Shown here in pieces: positions 8,821 through 17,416 of a DNA stretch of 64,000 bases. Position 1 is the stretch's first letter; the number at the start of each line of letters is the position of its first letter. Both the position numbers and the translations under genes were made by a program. Under the pieces are notes generated by a model. It saw nothing but the letters and a program-made list of their open reading frames with translations. It had not been told where the DNA came from and did not search any database. Source of the stretch: Paenarthrobacter ilicis (GTDB taxonomy: Bacteria; Actinomycetota; Actinomycetes; Actinomycetales; Micrococcaceae). Where the stretch lies: positions 3,410,001-3,474,000 of the forward strand of contig NZ_JAFBCD010000001.1 in assembly GCF_016907545.1 (NCBI RefSeq), given 5' to 3'.

Positions 8821-8847
8821 GCCGGCCTCGCAATCCAGGAGGCCGGC
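8821..8847. terminator. Convergent terminator hairpin
   Basis: GCCGGCCTC at 8821-8829 pairs perfectly with GAGGCCGGC at 8839-8847 around a nine-base loop. It lies seven bases after the SNF2 stop and before the convergent MFS gene stop, so it can end transcription from both sides. Confidence 0.7.
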
Positions 8848-8907
8848 GAACACGCGGCCAGTGCATGGCCGGGATGGGCTCAGACAGCCTCTCGGGTGAC
8901 TGGAGTG

Positions 8908-10083
8908 CTAATCATCCAGCCGCACTCCGCGCAGCAGCAGCATGGTCCCGCCCACGGCAACTGCGGACGCCAAAAACACCCCCGCAGCACCCAGGCCCAC
9001 AGCCACCACGCCGATGGCACTGGGCAGGACCACTTGGCCCACCCTGTTTCCCGCGAGCCTCAACGCCAAGGCCCTTCCGCGCTGCCCCTCCGGAGCCTGG
9101 GCCGAGAGCCAGGACATGGTAAGCGGTTGGCCAATGCCGAGCCCCAGGCCCAGGAAGGCCATGACCACAAAAAGCAACCACACGGGCATGGGGATGGCCG
9201 CCACCGCGAGCGCCACCGTGGAGACCCCCAGGCTGAGGACCAGGAGTTTCATGCGTCCGAGCTTCCGGGACACCCGGCCGAGCCCCAACCTGGAGATCAT
9301 GGAAAAGACCGCACGGACAGTGAGCATCAGGCCCACGGTTGCTGCGGTGAGTCCGCGTTCGGCACCGAGCGCGGGAAGGTAGACCACTGTCAGGTCCACA
9401 ACGGCAAGGACGGTGGCGCTGGTGGCCAAGGCACGGGCGACGCCCGGGGTCTTGAGGAGGGACATGGCGTTGCCCTTGGGGCGGGTTCCGTTCGCTGGGG
9501 TGGTCCGCCCGCTGACACGTCGGGAGATCACGAACGTGGTCAGGAACATCACCAGGCTCATCGCCACCGACAAGATGAAGATCGCCTGCGTATTGGGACG
9601 CACGGACGCGCCGCCCACCACGGAGATCGCCAGCGGACCCAGCGCCTGCCCCAAGGAGGCAGCAAACGTCAGGTATCCGAAGGCAGAGTCCAACCGGGAG
9701 GCCGCGGCGTTGTTGGCTACCACCGCCTGCTGCCCCACCACGCACGCCAATTGCCCGGCGCCCAGGAGGGCTGTGCCGGCCACCAGGGCCAGCACGGACG
9801 TTCCCCATAACAGGAGGAACGCCGAACACGCCATGACGACGGCGGACCCGATCGCCATGAGCCTGCGCTCGCCCAGGCGGTCCACCAGTCCGCCGATGGG
9901 CAGCGCAAGCAGCAGGGGAAAGACTGCGTAACTGGCAGCAAGGACACCCAGCGCGAAGGCCGGGACATCCAATTCCAGGGCACGATAGGTGGCGGCCGGA
10001 CGCACCAGGAAGGTCACGGCCTGGATCAACGCCGAATGGACCAGCAGGGCCGTGGATGAGCGCCGGCCGAGTTCGCCGATCAC
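8908..10083 (-). CDS. MFS transporter
   Basis: The 391-residue protein has about twelve hydrophobic segments and the MFS motif A form GGLVDRLGERRLM after the second helix, so it is a proton-coupled importer or exporter in the cytoplasmic membrane. It starts at GTG (10083-10081), which overlaps the stop of the GntR gene (GTGA). The two are therefore translationally coupled, and the regulator probably controls the transporter. The substrate is not visible from sequence. It converges on the SNF2 gene with a hairpin between. Confidence 0.85.
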   Translation of the reverse strand: MIGELGRRSSTALLVHSALIQAVTFLVRPAATYRALELDVPAFALGVLAASYAVFPLLLALPIGGLVDRLGERRLMAIGSAVVMACSAFLLLWGTSVLALVAGTALLGAGQLACVVGQQAVVANNAAASRLDSAFGYLTFAASLGQALGPLAISVVGGASVRPNTQAIFILSVAMSLVMFLTTFVISRRVSGRTTPANGTRPKGNAMSLLKTPGVARALATSATVLAVVDLTVVYLPALGAERGLTAATVGLMLTVRAVFSMISRLGLGRVSRKLGRMKLLVLSLGVSTVALAVAAIPMPVWLLFVVMAFLGLGLGIGQPLTMSWLSAQAPEGQRGRALALRLAGNRVGQVVLPSAIGVVAVGLGAAGVFLASAVAVGGTMLLLRGVRLDD

Positions 10084-10754
10084 TGCGGGCCGGCGTCGTT
10101 GTGGAGCCCCGATCCGGAGATGGCCCGCAGTGTCTCGTCGCGGGCGGCGATCACGTGGTCAAAGGCGGTCTTGGCGGCCTTGTCCGGCTGTTGCGAGGCG
10201 ATGGCTTCCACCAGCGCACGGTGATCGGCCAGGGCTTCTTCCCGCCGGTCCGCGGAGTTGTTGGTGAAGTGCCGGTATCGCTGGACGTGCCCTGCCACTT
10301 GCTCGTGGAAGCGCTTGGCCCAGGAGTTGCCCGCAATGCTGGCGATGGTTGCGTGCAGTTCCACTCCGTACCGCATGGCTTCGTCGGCAAACCCCACCAT
10401 GGCGGCGTTCCGTTCCAGGATGTCGTTGAGCTTCTGGAGGTCTCCGGGGGTTGCGTTGGCGCAGGCCTCGCGGGCCATGAGGGATTCCAGCGCTGCACGG
10501 ACGCCGTACAGCTCGGAAACAGCTGTGGCGTCCAGGGTGGGGACCAGCACTCCCCCAGTGGATTGCTGTTCCAGGAGGTCCTCGGAGATCAGCCTGCGGA
10601 TCGCTTCCCTCAACGGCGTGCGGCTGACATTCAGGGCCGCTGCCATGGCGGGCTCGTAGATCCGTTCGCCTGGGGCGAGCTCCAGGGTGAGGATTTGGCG
10701 CTTGAGTTCGGAGTACACCACGTGCGCTCCGGTGTTGCGTGGTGCTGGTGGCAT
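10080..10754 (-). CDS. GntR-family regulator, FCD subfamily
   Basis: The 224-residue regulator has an N-terminal winged helix (VVYSELKRQILTLELAPGERI...LNVSRTPLREAIRRLISEDLL) and a C-terminal all-helical FCD ligand domain with the expected Asp/His positions (ELHATIASIAGN, DHRALVEAI). FCD regulators usually bind small carboxylates. I chose the ATG at 10754 because GAGGA lies six bases upstream; an ATG at 10766 and a frame open to 10883 also exist, but the latter would run through the operator. A perfect TGTATACA palindrome lies 26 bases upstream, the usual kind of GntR/FadR site, so it is probably autoregulated together with the MFS gene. Confidence 0.85.
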   Translation of the reverse strand: MPPAPRNTGAHVVYSELKRQILTLELAPGERIYEPAMAAALNVSRTPLREAIRRLISEDLLEQQSTGGVLVPTLDATAVSELYGVRAALESLMAREACANATPGDLQKLNDILERNAAMVGFADEAMRYGVELHATIASIAGNSWAKRFHEQVAGHVQRYRHFTNNSADRREEALADHRALVEAIASQQPDKAAKTAFDHVIAARDETLRAISGSGLHNDAGPQ

Positions 10755-10779
10755 GGGGGTCCTCATCAAAATGTGTACT

Positions 10780-10787
10780 TGTATACA
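10780..10787. promoter_or_regulatory. Candidate GntR operator
   Basis: TGTATACA is a perfect palindrome flanked by further TGTAC and ATACAC half-sites (10773-10800). It lies just upstream of the GntR start. Sites of the GTxTAC type are typical of FCD-subfamily GntR proteins, so this is the likely autoregulatory operator. Confidence 0.5.
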
Positions 10788-10835
10788 TTTATACACGTAC
10801 TCGCGCAGCACCGGTAAGCAACTATCGGGAGCGGT

Positions 10836-10866
10836 TCGGATCAAGCTCGTTCGAGCATGTTCGAGT
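10836..10866. promoter_or_regulatory. Candidate operator shared with the 20.57-kb divergent promoter
   Basis: The stretch TCGGATCAAGCTCGTTCGAG at 10836-10855, followed by CATG and a second TTCGAG, resembles 20569-20588. The shared pattern is CRGATCAAGYTCGTTYGAG with 16 of 19 bases identical. It lies about 130-155 bases upstream of the GH30 galactanase start. A common regulator, most simply the DeoR-LacI chimera of this region, could bind both. This is inferred from similarity alone. Confidence 0.45.
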
Positions 10867-10993
10867 GCATTGTGAGCACCCACGCAGGCTCATAGTCTCG
10901 GGGTGCCCGGCAAGGTTGAACGGACCGGGCCGGCACCCGCAGCAAGCACCCGACCTGCAGCTCCCCAAACAAACTCGACGATGAGGTCCCTCC

Positions 10994-13900
10994 ATGGCGT
11001 TATCCGCACACAGAATCCGAAGGCCAGTGGCCGCCTTGGCTGCAGCCGTCACCGCAGCAGCCGGCCTGGCACTCCTGCCGGCAGCCCCCGCAGCACAGGC
11101 CGCAGACACCACCGCGATCACCATCACTCCCAACCCCGCAAGCCGCGGCGAAGCATTTGAAGGATGGGGCACCAGCCTGGTGTGGTTCGCGAACGCGACG
11201 GCGGGATACTCCCCGGAGTTGCGTGAGGAGTTGTACCAAAAGGTCTTCGGCGAGGACGGCCTGAACCTCAACATTGCCCGCTATAACGTGGGCGGCGGCA
11301 ACGCATCGGACGTCAAGGATTACCTCAACGACGGCAGCGCTGTGGAGGGCTGGTGGAAACCGGTCAAGGAAGCGACACCCGGCCAACCGGCGTCGAACCT
11401 CTACAAACCTGACGGCAGCGTGGACGCAACGCAGGCCAACAAGCTTGCGTTCCTCAAGGCCTGGAACCCGGACGATCCCGCCTCCTACAACCCGGACGCG
11501 GACAAGAACCAGCGCTGGTGGGTGGAACGGCTGGCCGAGGACCAGCAGATCACGCACTGGGAAGCCTTCAGCAACTCGCCGCCGTGGTTCATGACCAAGA
11601 GCGGGTACGTCTCCGGGCAGGTCAATACGGCCAAGGGCGAGAACCTGCTGCCCGAAGCGGAGGGCAAGTTCGCCGCGTACATGCGGCACGCCGTCGAACT
11701 TCTCGAAAAGGGCAGCGGGATCACAGTGGACACCGTTGACCCATTCAACGAGCCGAACTCCGGATACTGGGGCACGGACATCAACGCCGCCACCGGAAAG
11801 CCACCCACCACGTACACGCAAAAACAGGAGGGCGCACTGATTTACCCGGCTGCACAGGACCGGGTGACAAAGCTGCTCGCCGCGGAGTTGGCCAAGGGCA
11901 TCACCGGCGCCGTGATCTCCGCGATGGACGAGACCGACCCCACCAAGTTCATGACCAACTGGAACGGATACAGCCAGGAAGCCAAGGACGCCGTGGCACA
12001 GCTCAACGTCCACACCTACGGCACCAATGACCGTCGCCGTGTCCGGGACCTGGCAAGCTCCACGGACAAGCCACTGTGGATGAGCGAAGTGGGCGGCTTC
12101 TGGACCGGAAATCCGGCCCTGGGTGACTCCACCAGCGGCTGGGACCGCTCCAACATCACCAACGGCCTGGGCATCGCCAGCCGGATGGTCAACGACCTGC
12201 GCGAGCTGGATCCCAACGCCTGGGTGTTCTGGCAGCCTGTGGAGGACACGTACAAACAAGAGAAGGCGGACAAGGGTTGGGGTTCCATTTACGTGGACTT
12301 CGACTGCAACTACGCCGGACGCGAAGGCTACTCAAACCGCAGGATCAACGACGGCGCCACCATGGACAACGCCAAGTGCAAGGTCCTGACCAACCAGAAG
12401 TACAACACCACCCGCAACTTCACGCACTACATCCGCCCCGGCGACTTCCTCATCCAGAACAACGATCCCAAGACCGCCAGCGCACTCCGCGCCGACGGAA
12501 ACGGCGCCACGCTGGTCCACTTCAATGACACGCCGACGCCGGAAAAGGTCACCCTGGACCTCAGCCGCTTCGGCAACATCGCCCCGGGCGCCAAAGTGAC
12601 GCCTGTGGTCACCACCAAATCGCCGCTGGACGACATCGAGAAGAACGCCTTGGTGAAGGGCGCACCAGTGGCTGTGAACACTGCCGCCAAGTCGGCAACG
12701 CTGGAGGTTCCTGCCGCGTCCGTGGTGACGTTCGTCGTCGACGGCGTCAGCGGAGTTTCGGACGACGCCGCACCTGTGAAGGACGGCCACAGCTACCACC
12801 TCAGCGGAGAGGCGAGCGGCAAGTACCTGACCGCTCGTGCGAACGGCACGGCTGCGATCGAGGACCTGGGAACCGATGCCGCGGGGATTGCTCCCCAGAT
12901 GTGGACGTTCAACTCAGTGGATTCAGGCAACGCCGTGGGCTCAGGCAACGAGTTTGCCAATGACCGCCGCTGGGTTCTTACCACCAAGGACGGACGGGTC
13001 CTCACCGGCAACGGCGGGGTGCTCAACGGCAGCCAATCGGGCGCTGCTTCCGTGGCGTCCATGACGCTGGAACAGGCCAAAGCCACTCCTTCTGCACAGT
13101 GGATGGTCACCACGGAAAACGGCAAGCAGTGGACGCTGGTGAACGCCGCCGCCGCTATCGCCCTCCAGGTATCCGGTAACCAAACCGCGGCGGGGTCAGC
13201 CGTTGGCCTGGCGTCCTCCACGGGCACCACCGCAACGGCCCTGGCCAACCCGCACCAGGCGTGGGGCTTCACGGACATCGCAGAGTTGAAGCTGCTCGGG
13301 GTTTCGCCTCTAGAGCTGAGCACGCCTGTGGGGACGGTGCCGGCCCTTCCCGCTACTGTCACCCCGGTCTATGGAGCGGGTCCCGGCAAACCACTGGCTG
13401 TTACATGGACACCGGCGGATCCTGGTTCGTGGCAAAAGGCCGGGAAGGTGACCGTGCATGGTTCCGGCGTGGACCCGTACGGCCAAACATTCGAAGCCGT
13501 CCTGACAGTCACCGTTGGTTCCTACCTCGCCACCGATCCCGTTTCCGTGACGGTTGGCGTGGGGTCCTCCGTGGCCTCGGTGCAAGCCGCGGCTCCGGCG
13601 ACTGTTCCCGGCCAGATCGCCGACGGACCGGCACGGAACCCGCTGAACGTCAGTTGGGATTGGTCTTCCCTGGCCGGAACCGAGTTGCAAGCTCCGGGAA
13701 CCGTGACGGTGCCCGGAAACGCCAACGGACTTCCGGCAACCCTGACCGTGATTGTGGTGGACCGTGTTCCTGTCACCAACATCTGCAAGGACGAACCCGG
13801 GACCACGGCCTCAGCGAGCTACACCGAAGGCTCGTACATCGCCAGGAACACGTGTGACGGCAATGCGTCCACCCGATGGTCCAACTGGGTGAGCGGCGGC

Positions 13901-14527
13901 CGGGCGGGCGATTCGCTGAGCTACGCCTTCGCCCGCGATTACACCGTCTCCTCGGTGACCATCACGTCTGCGGAGAAGGCCGCGGCCAGCCTCACGGTCC
14001 AGTACCAGGACGCAGCCGGGGCATGGAAGAACACGTCCGCGGGAACCATCAACGGCCTCTCCCTCTCCTCCCCCACCACGGTGTCCTTTGATGCCGTAAC
14101 AACGCGGGGCATCCGGATTGCCTTCGCCACCCCGGGCTCGTACACCAAGATCGCGGAGGTGGCGATCGCCGGCACCCGTTTGGCTGATGCCGGACTGGCC
14201 GACCTCGGCAGGCTACTCGTCAACCAGGCCTCGGTGGTGGGCTTCACTCCCGGGACCACCGGCTACCCGGTGCTGGCACCGACGGCGACACCCGCCGTCG
14301 TCGGCTACCCGCTGGACACCAACGCAAAGGTGACGGTCCAGCAGCCCACCGCGGACAGCCCTTCGGCGGTAGTCACCGTAACCGCCCCGGACGGCACCGT
14401 GAAGGTGTACCGGGTGGTTGTCTCCACCGGCAAGGATGCGTGCAAGAACAACGGTTGGACCACCAGTCCGTCGCCTGTCTACAAGAACCAAGGACAGTGC
14501 GTGAGCAGTTTCGCGGCTGGTAAGTAG
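10994..14527 (+). CDS. Secreted GH30 endo-beta-galactanase, multidomain
   Basis: The 1177-residue exoenzyme begins with a Sec signal peptide (cleavage probably after AQA at about residue 36). The catalytic region (about 37-585) matches GH30, most like the endo-beta-1,6-galactanase branch (GH30_5). Predicted acid/base Glu253 lies in DPFNEPN and nucleophile Glu365 in LWMSEVGGFW. It is followed by a ricin-like lectin repeat (about 600-765), two bacterial Ig-like domains (about 775-930), a discoidin/CBM32-like domain (about 933-1065), and a tail with two cysteines. The enzyme should cut galactan side chains outside the cell, feeding the importer and GH35 enzyme downstream. Substrate linkage is inferred from the family. 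A strong terminator follows. Confidence 0.85.
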   Translation: MALSAHRIRRPVAALAAAVTAAAGLALLPAAPAAQAADTTAITITPNPASRGEAFEGWGTSLVWFANATAGYSPELREELYQKVFGEDGLNLNIARYNVGGGNASDVKDYLNDGSAVEGWWKPVKEATPGQPASNLYKPDGSVDATQANKLAFLKAWNPDDPASYNPDADKNQRWWVERLAEDQQITHWEAFSNSPPWFMTKSGYVSGQVNTAKGENLLPEAEGKFAAYMRHAVELLEKGSGITVDTVDPFNEPNSGYWGTDINAATGKPPTTYTQKQEGALIYPAAQDRVTKLLAAELAKGITGAVISAMDETDPTKFMTNWNGYSQEAKDAVAQLNVHTYGTNDRRRVRDLASSTDKPLWMSEVGGFWTGNPALGDSTSGWDRSNITNGLGIASRMVNDLRELDPNAWVFWQPVEDTYKQEKADKGWGSIYVDFDCNYAGREGYSNRRINDGATMDNAKCKVLTNQKYNTTRNFTHYIRPGDFLIQNNDPKTASALRADGNGATLVHFNDTPTPEKVTLDLSRFGNIAPGAKVTPVVTTKSPLDDIEKNALVKGAPVAVNTAAKSATLEVPAASVVTFVVDGVSGVSDDAAPVKDGHSYHLSGEASGKYLTARANGTAAIEDLGTDAAGIAPQMWTFNSVDSGNAVGSGNEFANDRRWVLTTKDGRVLTGNGGVLNGSQSGAASVASMTLEQAKATPSAQWMVTTENGKQWTLVNAAAAIALQVSGNQTAAGSAVGLASSTGTTATALANPHQAWGFTDIAELKLLGVSPLELSTPVGTVPALPATVTPVYGAGPGKPLAVTWTPADPGSWQKAGKVTVHGSGVDPYGQTFEAVLTVTVGSYLATDPVSVTVGVGSSVASVQAAAPATVPGQIADGPARNPLNVSWDWSSLAGTELQAPGTVTVPGNANGLPATLTVIVVDRVPVTNICKDEPGTTASASYTEGSYIARNTCDGNASTRWSNWVSGGRAGDSLSYAFARDYTVSSVTITSAEKAAASLTVQYQDAAGAWKNTSAGTINGLSLSSPTTVSFDAVTTRGIRIAFATPGSYTKIAEVAIAGTRLADAGLADLGRLLVNQASVVGFTPGTTGYPVLAPTATPAVVGYPLDTNAKVTVQQPTADSPSAVVTVTAPDGTVKVYRVVVSTGKDACKNNGWTTSPSPVYKNQGQCVSSFAAGK

Positions 14528-14540
14528 GTCCTGACACTCA

Positions 14541-14582
14541 CAGTGAGGCCCCCTTGGATGGTTGTCCAAGGGGGCCTCACTG
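14541..14582. terminator. Strong bidirectional terminator
   Basis: An 18-base perfect stem (CAGTGAGGCCCCCTTGGA with its complement) closes a six-base loop. It lies 13 bases after the GH30 stop and 13 bases before the convergent acetyltransferase stop, so it should terminate both transcripts. Confidence 0.85.
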
Positions 14583-14595
14583 CGTTCGTTCCTTC

Positions 14596-15396
14596 TCAGC
14601 CACGCACCCAGCGGTAGGGCGTCGTGGTGGACACTTTAAGCAGTCCAGAGCGCTCCAGAATAGGGCGGGAGTATTCGGTGGAATCACTGTTGATCAGTGT
14701 TTTGCCCTTCGCCAAGGCTGCGTGGGCGCGGCGGGCTGTCAGGGCCCGGTAGATTCCGCGGCCCCGCCACTCCGGCCGGGTGGCCCCACCCCAGATCCCG
14801 GCAAAGTCGGTGCCTTCCACAGGCTCCAATCGTCCGGCGCTCACCATCTTGCCGTCAGCTTCAGCAACCCACAGTTCCATGCCGTCGTCCAGCGAGAGCC
14901 GGTGCAGCAAGGCATCGGCCATCTCCTCCGAAACAGGATCGCCGAATACCTCGTCCTGCATGGCACTCATGGCCCGCACATCCGCTTCCTCCACCACCCG
15001 GCGCAGGGTCACACCTTCGGGCAAAGGGACGTCCGCGGTGAGGGCCCGGGCATCACCGATCATGATCGATTCGGTCTCATCCGCCGTGAAACCATGGGCT
15101 GTGAGGGCTTCGTGAAGCCCGGGAGCGTGATCGTGTCCGCGGGTTTTCCACTCGATCCTGGTGATCTCCGCCTGATCTTCGAAAAAGGATAGAGCCCCTT
15201 CCACCAAGCCGCGGATGCCCTCCTCATCCGCGCCAGCCAGGTCCTGGTACGTGATGAAGCCACGGCCGCCCCTGAAGGTCACCAACCGGAGCGGGCCAAG
15301 TCCCTTGACCGCAACAGCGCTTGGCGTCTCGGCATCGGTGCGCAGTTGCTGGTCATAGGCGGCAAGGAGCCGGGCTTTGGTGTCGGAATCCGTCAT
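14596..15396 (-). CDS. GNAT-family N-acetyltransferase
   Basis: The 266-residue protein has the acetyl-CoA loop of GNAT motif A, RPEWRGRGIYRAL, at about residues 208-220, preceded by the strand ELWVAEADGKMVSAGRLEPV. The N-terminal 100 residues form an accessory region seen in longer GNAT proteins. It should transfer an acetyl group to a small-molecule or protein amine; the acceptor is unknown. It is on the same strand as the downstream end of the DUF2264 operon but is separated from it by an imperfect palindrome. Confidence 0.82.
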   Translation of the reverse strand: MTDSDTKARLLAAYDQQLRTDAETPSAVAVKGLGPLRLVTFRGGRGFITYQDLAGADEEGIRGLVEGALSFFEDQAEITRIEWKTRGHDHAPGLHEALTAHGFTADETESIMIGDARALTADVPLPEGVTLRRVVEEADVRAMSAMQDEVFGDPVSEEMADALLHRLSLDDGMELWVAEADGKMVSAGRLEPVEGTDFAGIWGGATRPEWRGRGIYRALTARRAHAALAKGKTLINSDSTEYSRPILERSGLLKVSTTTPYRWVRG

Positions 15397-15420
15397 CCCG
15401 CGAGCCTACTCGGCAGCGAT

Positions 15421-15514
15421 GAATTCTGCTGGATCACTCGCTGCCGCAACCACACGTCACCGCGAAACCACGTGGAAGGAGCACGGTGCCACATGGAATG
15501 ATCCAGCAAATTTC
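15421..15514. repeat. Imperfect long palindrome between DUF2264 and GNAT genes
   Basis: The outer arms at 15421-15438 and 15497-15514 match at 15 of 18 positions, including a perfect ten-base core (TGCTGGATCA/TGATCCAGCA). The 58-base interior contains a CCACGTGG palindrome. It follows the stop of the DUF2264 gene and could act as a terminator or be a dispersed palindromic element. Confidence 0.5.
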
Positions 15515-15520
15515 GCAGAC

Positions 15521-17416
15521 CTAGCTATCGAACCGATCGAGCAGGTCACCGGCCAGCCGCGTGCCATCGGGGAATTCGAAGTGGCCATCGCTGTACGTCA
15601 CCGTCGCTGGAGCATCTCCGTCACCGGTGAGAAGCACAGCGGCGGCATAGTCCCCGTCGTGCGCGGCGCCCGGAGTTCCCACCCACGGAATGGTGAGCTC
15701 CAAACCCATGGGGTGGGCGCCGGAACGGACAAAGGTCCCGGCTGTATCCAAAGCCGAACCGAACCCCGGCACAGCCTGCACGGTACTGACCATGGAAGAG
15801 GCCGAATCCACGGGCCAGCCACCGATCCGCAGGGACGCACCAGTGCTGGCAGAAACCCCGGAAACCCCGCTGACACGGACCAGCCGCAGCTCCACCGCAC
15901 CGCGTGTCACCGACACCACCGTGACGGAAGGCCCGGCCGTGGCGATCCCGGCAACGCCGCTGCCATGGTCCGGCCCGGAGTCGGGATCCGGTTGGATCCA
16001 GTGGGCGGTGAAGCGGGAGGCCCCGATCTGTACGCCATCTTCAGTCAACGATCCGCAGTGCTCGAATCCGGTCCGGTGGGTCAGCCGCCCGGTGGAGTCC
16101 TCAAACGTCACCGCGTTATCCAAGGACTCCGGGGTGAGGTCCGGGAACGTGTGCGTGGAGTACCCCAGCCGCGCATACAGGGGCGAATCTGCCAGCACCG
16201 CGCCGGGAACAGCGTGATCCGTGGCGTGGTTCCGGATGCGCACAACACCGTCGGCCACAGTCCCGTCAACCTGCCAGCCCGGCGCAGCAATCAACCGCTG
16301 AGTGTCACCCACTTCCACCGGCAGGGGCTCCTCCACGGACGTCCACACGCGGTGGTCCGCCGGCATCGCCAGCCCCAGCATTCCTTTCGCAGCCCAGTAC
16401 GGCGATCCAGCACCGGAGTAGGCCTGCTTCATTCCGGCGAACTCGCCATGCCAGCCGATGGACAGGAGCCCGTCCCCGGTGATGGACCCGTTCCGGGCAA
16501 AGTAATCGAGCATCCCGGAGGCCGCCCGGCGCGAGAGTCCCGGCGCCAAAGGGGTATTGCCGGACAACTCCCCTACCCAGAACGGCGCTGCGGCCGCGAA
16601 CCGGTAAATCAGGCTGCGGCCCTGAATGAGCGGGGCACCGTTCGCACCCACAAGGTAGGCGGCGTCGCCCAGAAACTCCGCCAACCGCTCGCCGTCGAGC
16701 TTCTTGCGGGCTACCACCCTGGGATCCGACGGCGCCATCATGGCCCACAGCTGTGGATAAACCTGGAACGCCCAGCCCACATAGTGGTCGTAAGCTCGCT
16801 CAGGCCCGTCGGCAAACCAGCCACCGCCCCGGTACAGCGAATCGTGGACGGCCAGTCCGGCGTCGATGTCCTCATCCGAGTACCGCCCGCCCACGGAAGC
16901 CAGGAACGATTCCACCACAATCTGGAACCATACCCAGTTGATGGGCGGGTACTCCTCACCGATCACGGTCTCAAACCACGCGATGAGCTGCTCCTGGACG
17001 CGCCCCGGCAGCTTGTCCCACACCATGTCCCGGGTCAGCGCCAAGCCGACAGCCAACGACGCCGCCTCAACCTTCGCCTGCCCCAGCTCACCCGGGGTTG
17101 GCCACCGGTCCGGGTTGGCGGGGTTCGTACCGGCGTCGAGCCCTGCGGCGTACCACTCGGCAATCCAGCCCGTGGTGGCCGGGTCGCCGGCCATGCGGAA
17201 CGAGGCCAGTAGGAATGTCCGTGCGAAGGCTTCCAACGAATCGCTCCGCGGACCGTACCGGCTGTTGGCCCCGGGAAGGTGGATGTTGGCGTGGTCCGCG
17301 GACCCAAAGCGGTGGGCAGATCGCAGAAGGTAATCCGCGTAGGCAGCCCAGTGGTCCCTGGTGAGGCCGGTGTACGGGGACAGCCCGTGGTCCAAAGGGG
17401 GCAGGACAAGAGGCAT
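15521..17416 (-). CDS. DUF2264 family protein, probable uronosidase-like glycosidase
   Basis: The 631-residue protein begins PLVLPPLDHGLSPYTGLTRDHW and contains long alpha/alpha-barrel-like helices (REFLYTLASF type, with WVWFQIVVESFL and DHYVGWAFQVYPQLWA), as in DUF2264 proteins. To my recollection this family has been connected with the GH154 glucuronidases of arabinogalactan degradation, but I cannot check this. There is no signal peptide, so it acts in the cytoplasm. The ATG at 17416 shares one base with the stop of the regulator gene (TGATG), so the two are coupled. A longer frame to 17758 was rejected because it runs antisense-like through the regulator's coding region. Confidence 0.75.
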   Translation of the reverse strand: MPLVLPPLDHGLSPYTGLTRDHWAAYADYLLRSAHRFGSADHANIHLPGANSRYGPRSDSLEAFARTFLLASFRMAGDPATTGWIAEWYAAGLDAGTNPANPDRWPTPGELGQAKVEAASLAVGLALTRDMVWDKLPGRVQEQLIAWFETVIGEEYPPINWVWFQIVVESFLASVGGRYSDEDIDAGLAVHDSLYRGGGWFADGPERAYDHYVGWAFQVYPQLWAMMAPSDPRVVARKKLDGERLAEFLGDAAYLVGANGAPLIQGRSLIYRFAAAAPFWVGELSGNTPLAPGLSRRAASGMLDYFARNGSITGDGLLSIGWHGEFAGMKQAYSGAGSPYWAAKGMLGLAMPADHRVWTSVEEPLPVEVGDTQRLIAAPGWQVDGTVADGVVRIRNHATDHAVPGAVLADSPLYARLGYSTHTFPDLTPESLDNAVTFEDSTGRLTHRTGFEHCGSLTEDGVQIGASRFTAHWIQPDPDSGPDHGSGVAGIATAGPSVTVVSVTRGAVELRLVRVSGVSGVSASTGASLRIGGWPVDSASSMVSTVQAVPGFGSALDTAGTFVRSGAHPMGLELTIPWVGTPGAAHDGDYAAAVLLTGDGDAPATVTYSDGHFEFPDGTRLAGDLLDRFDS

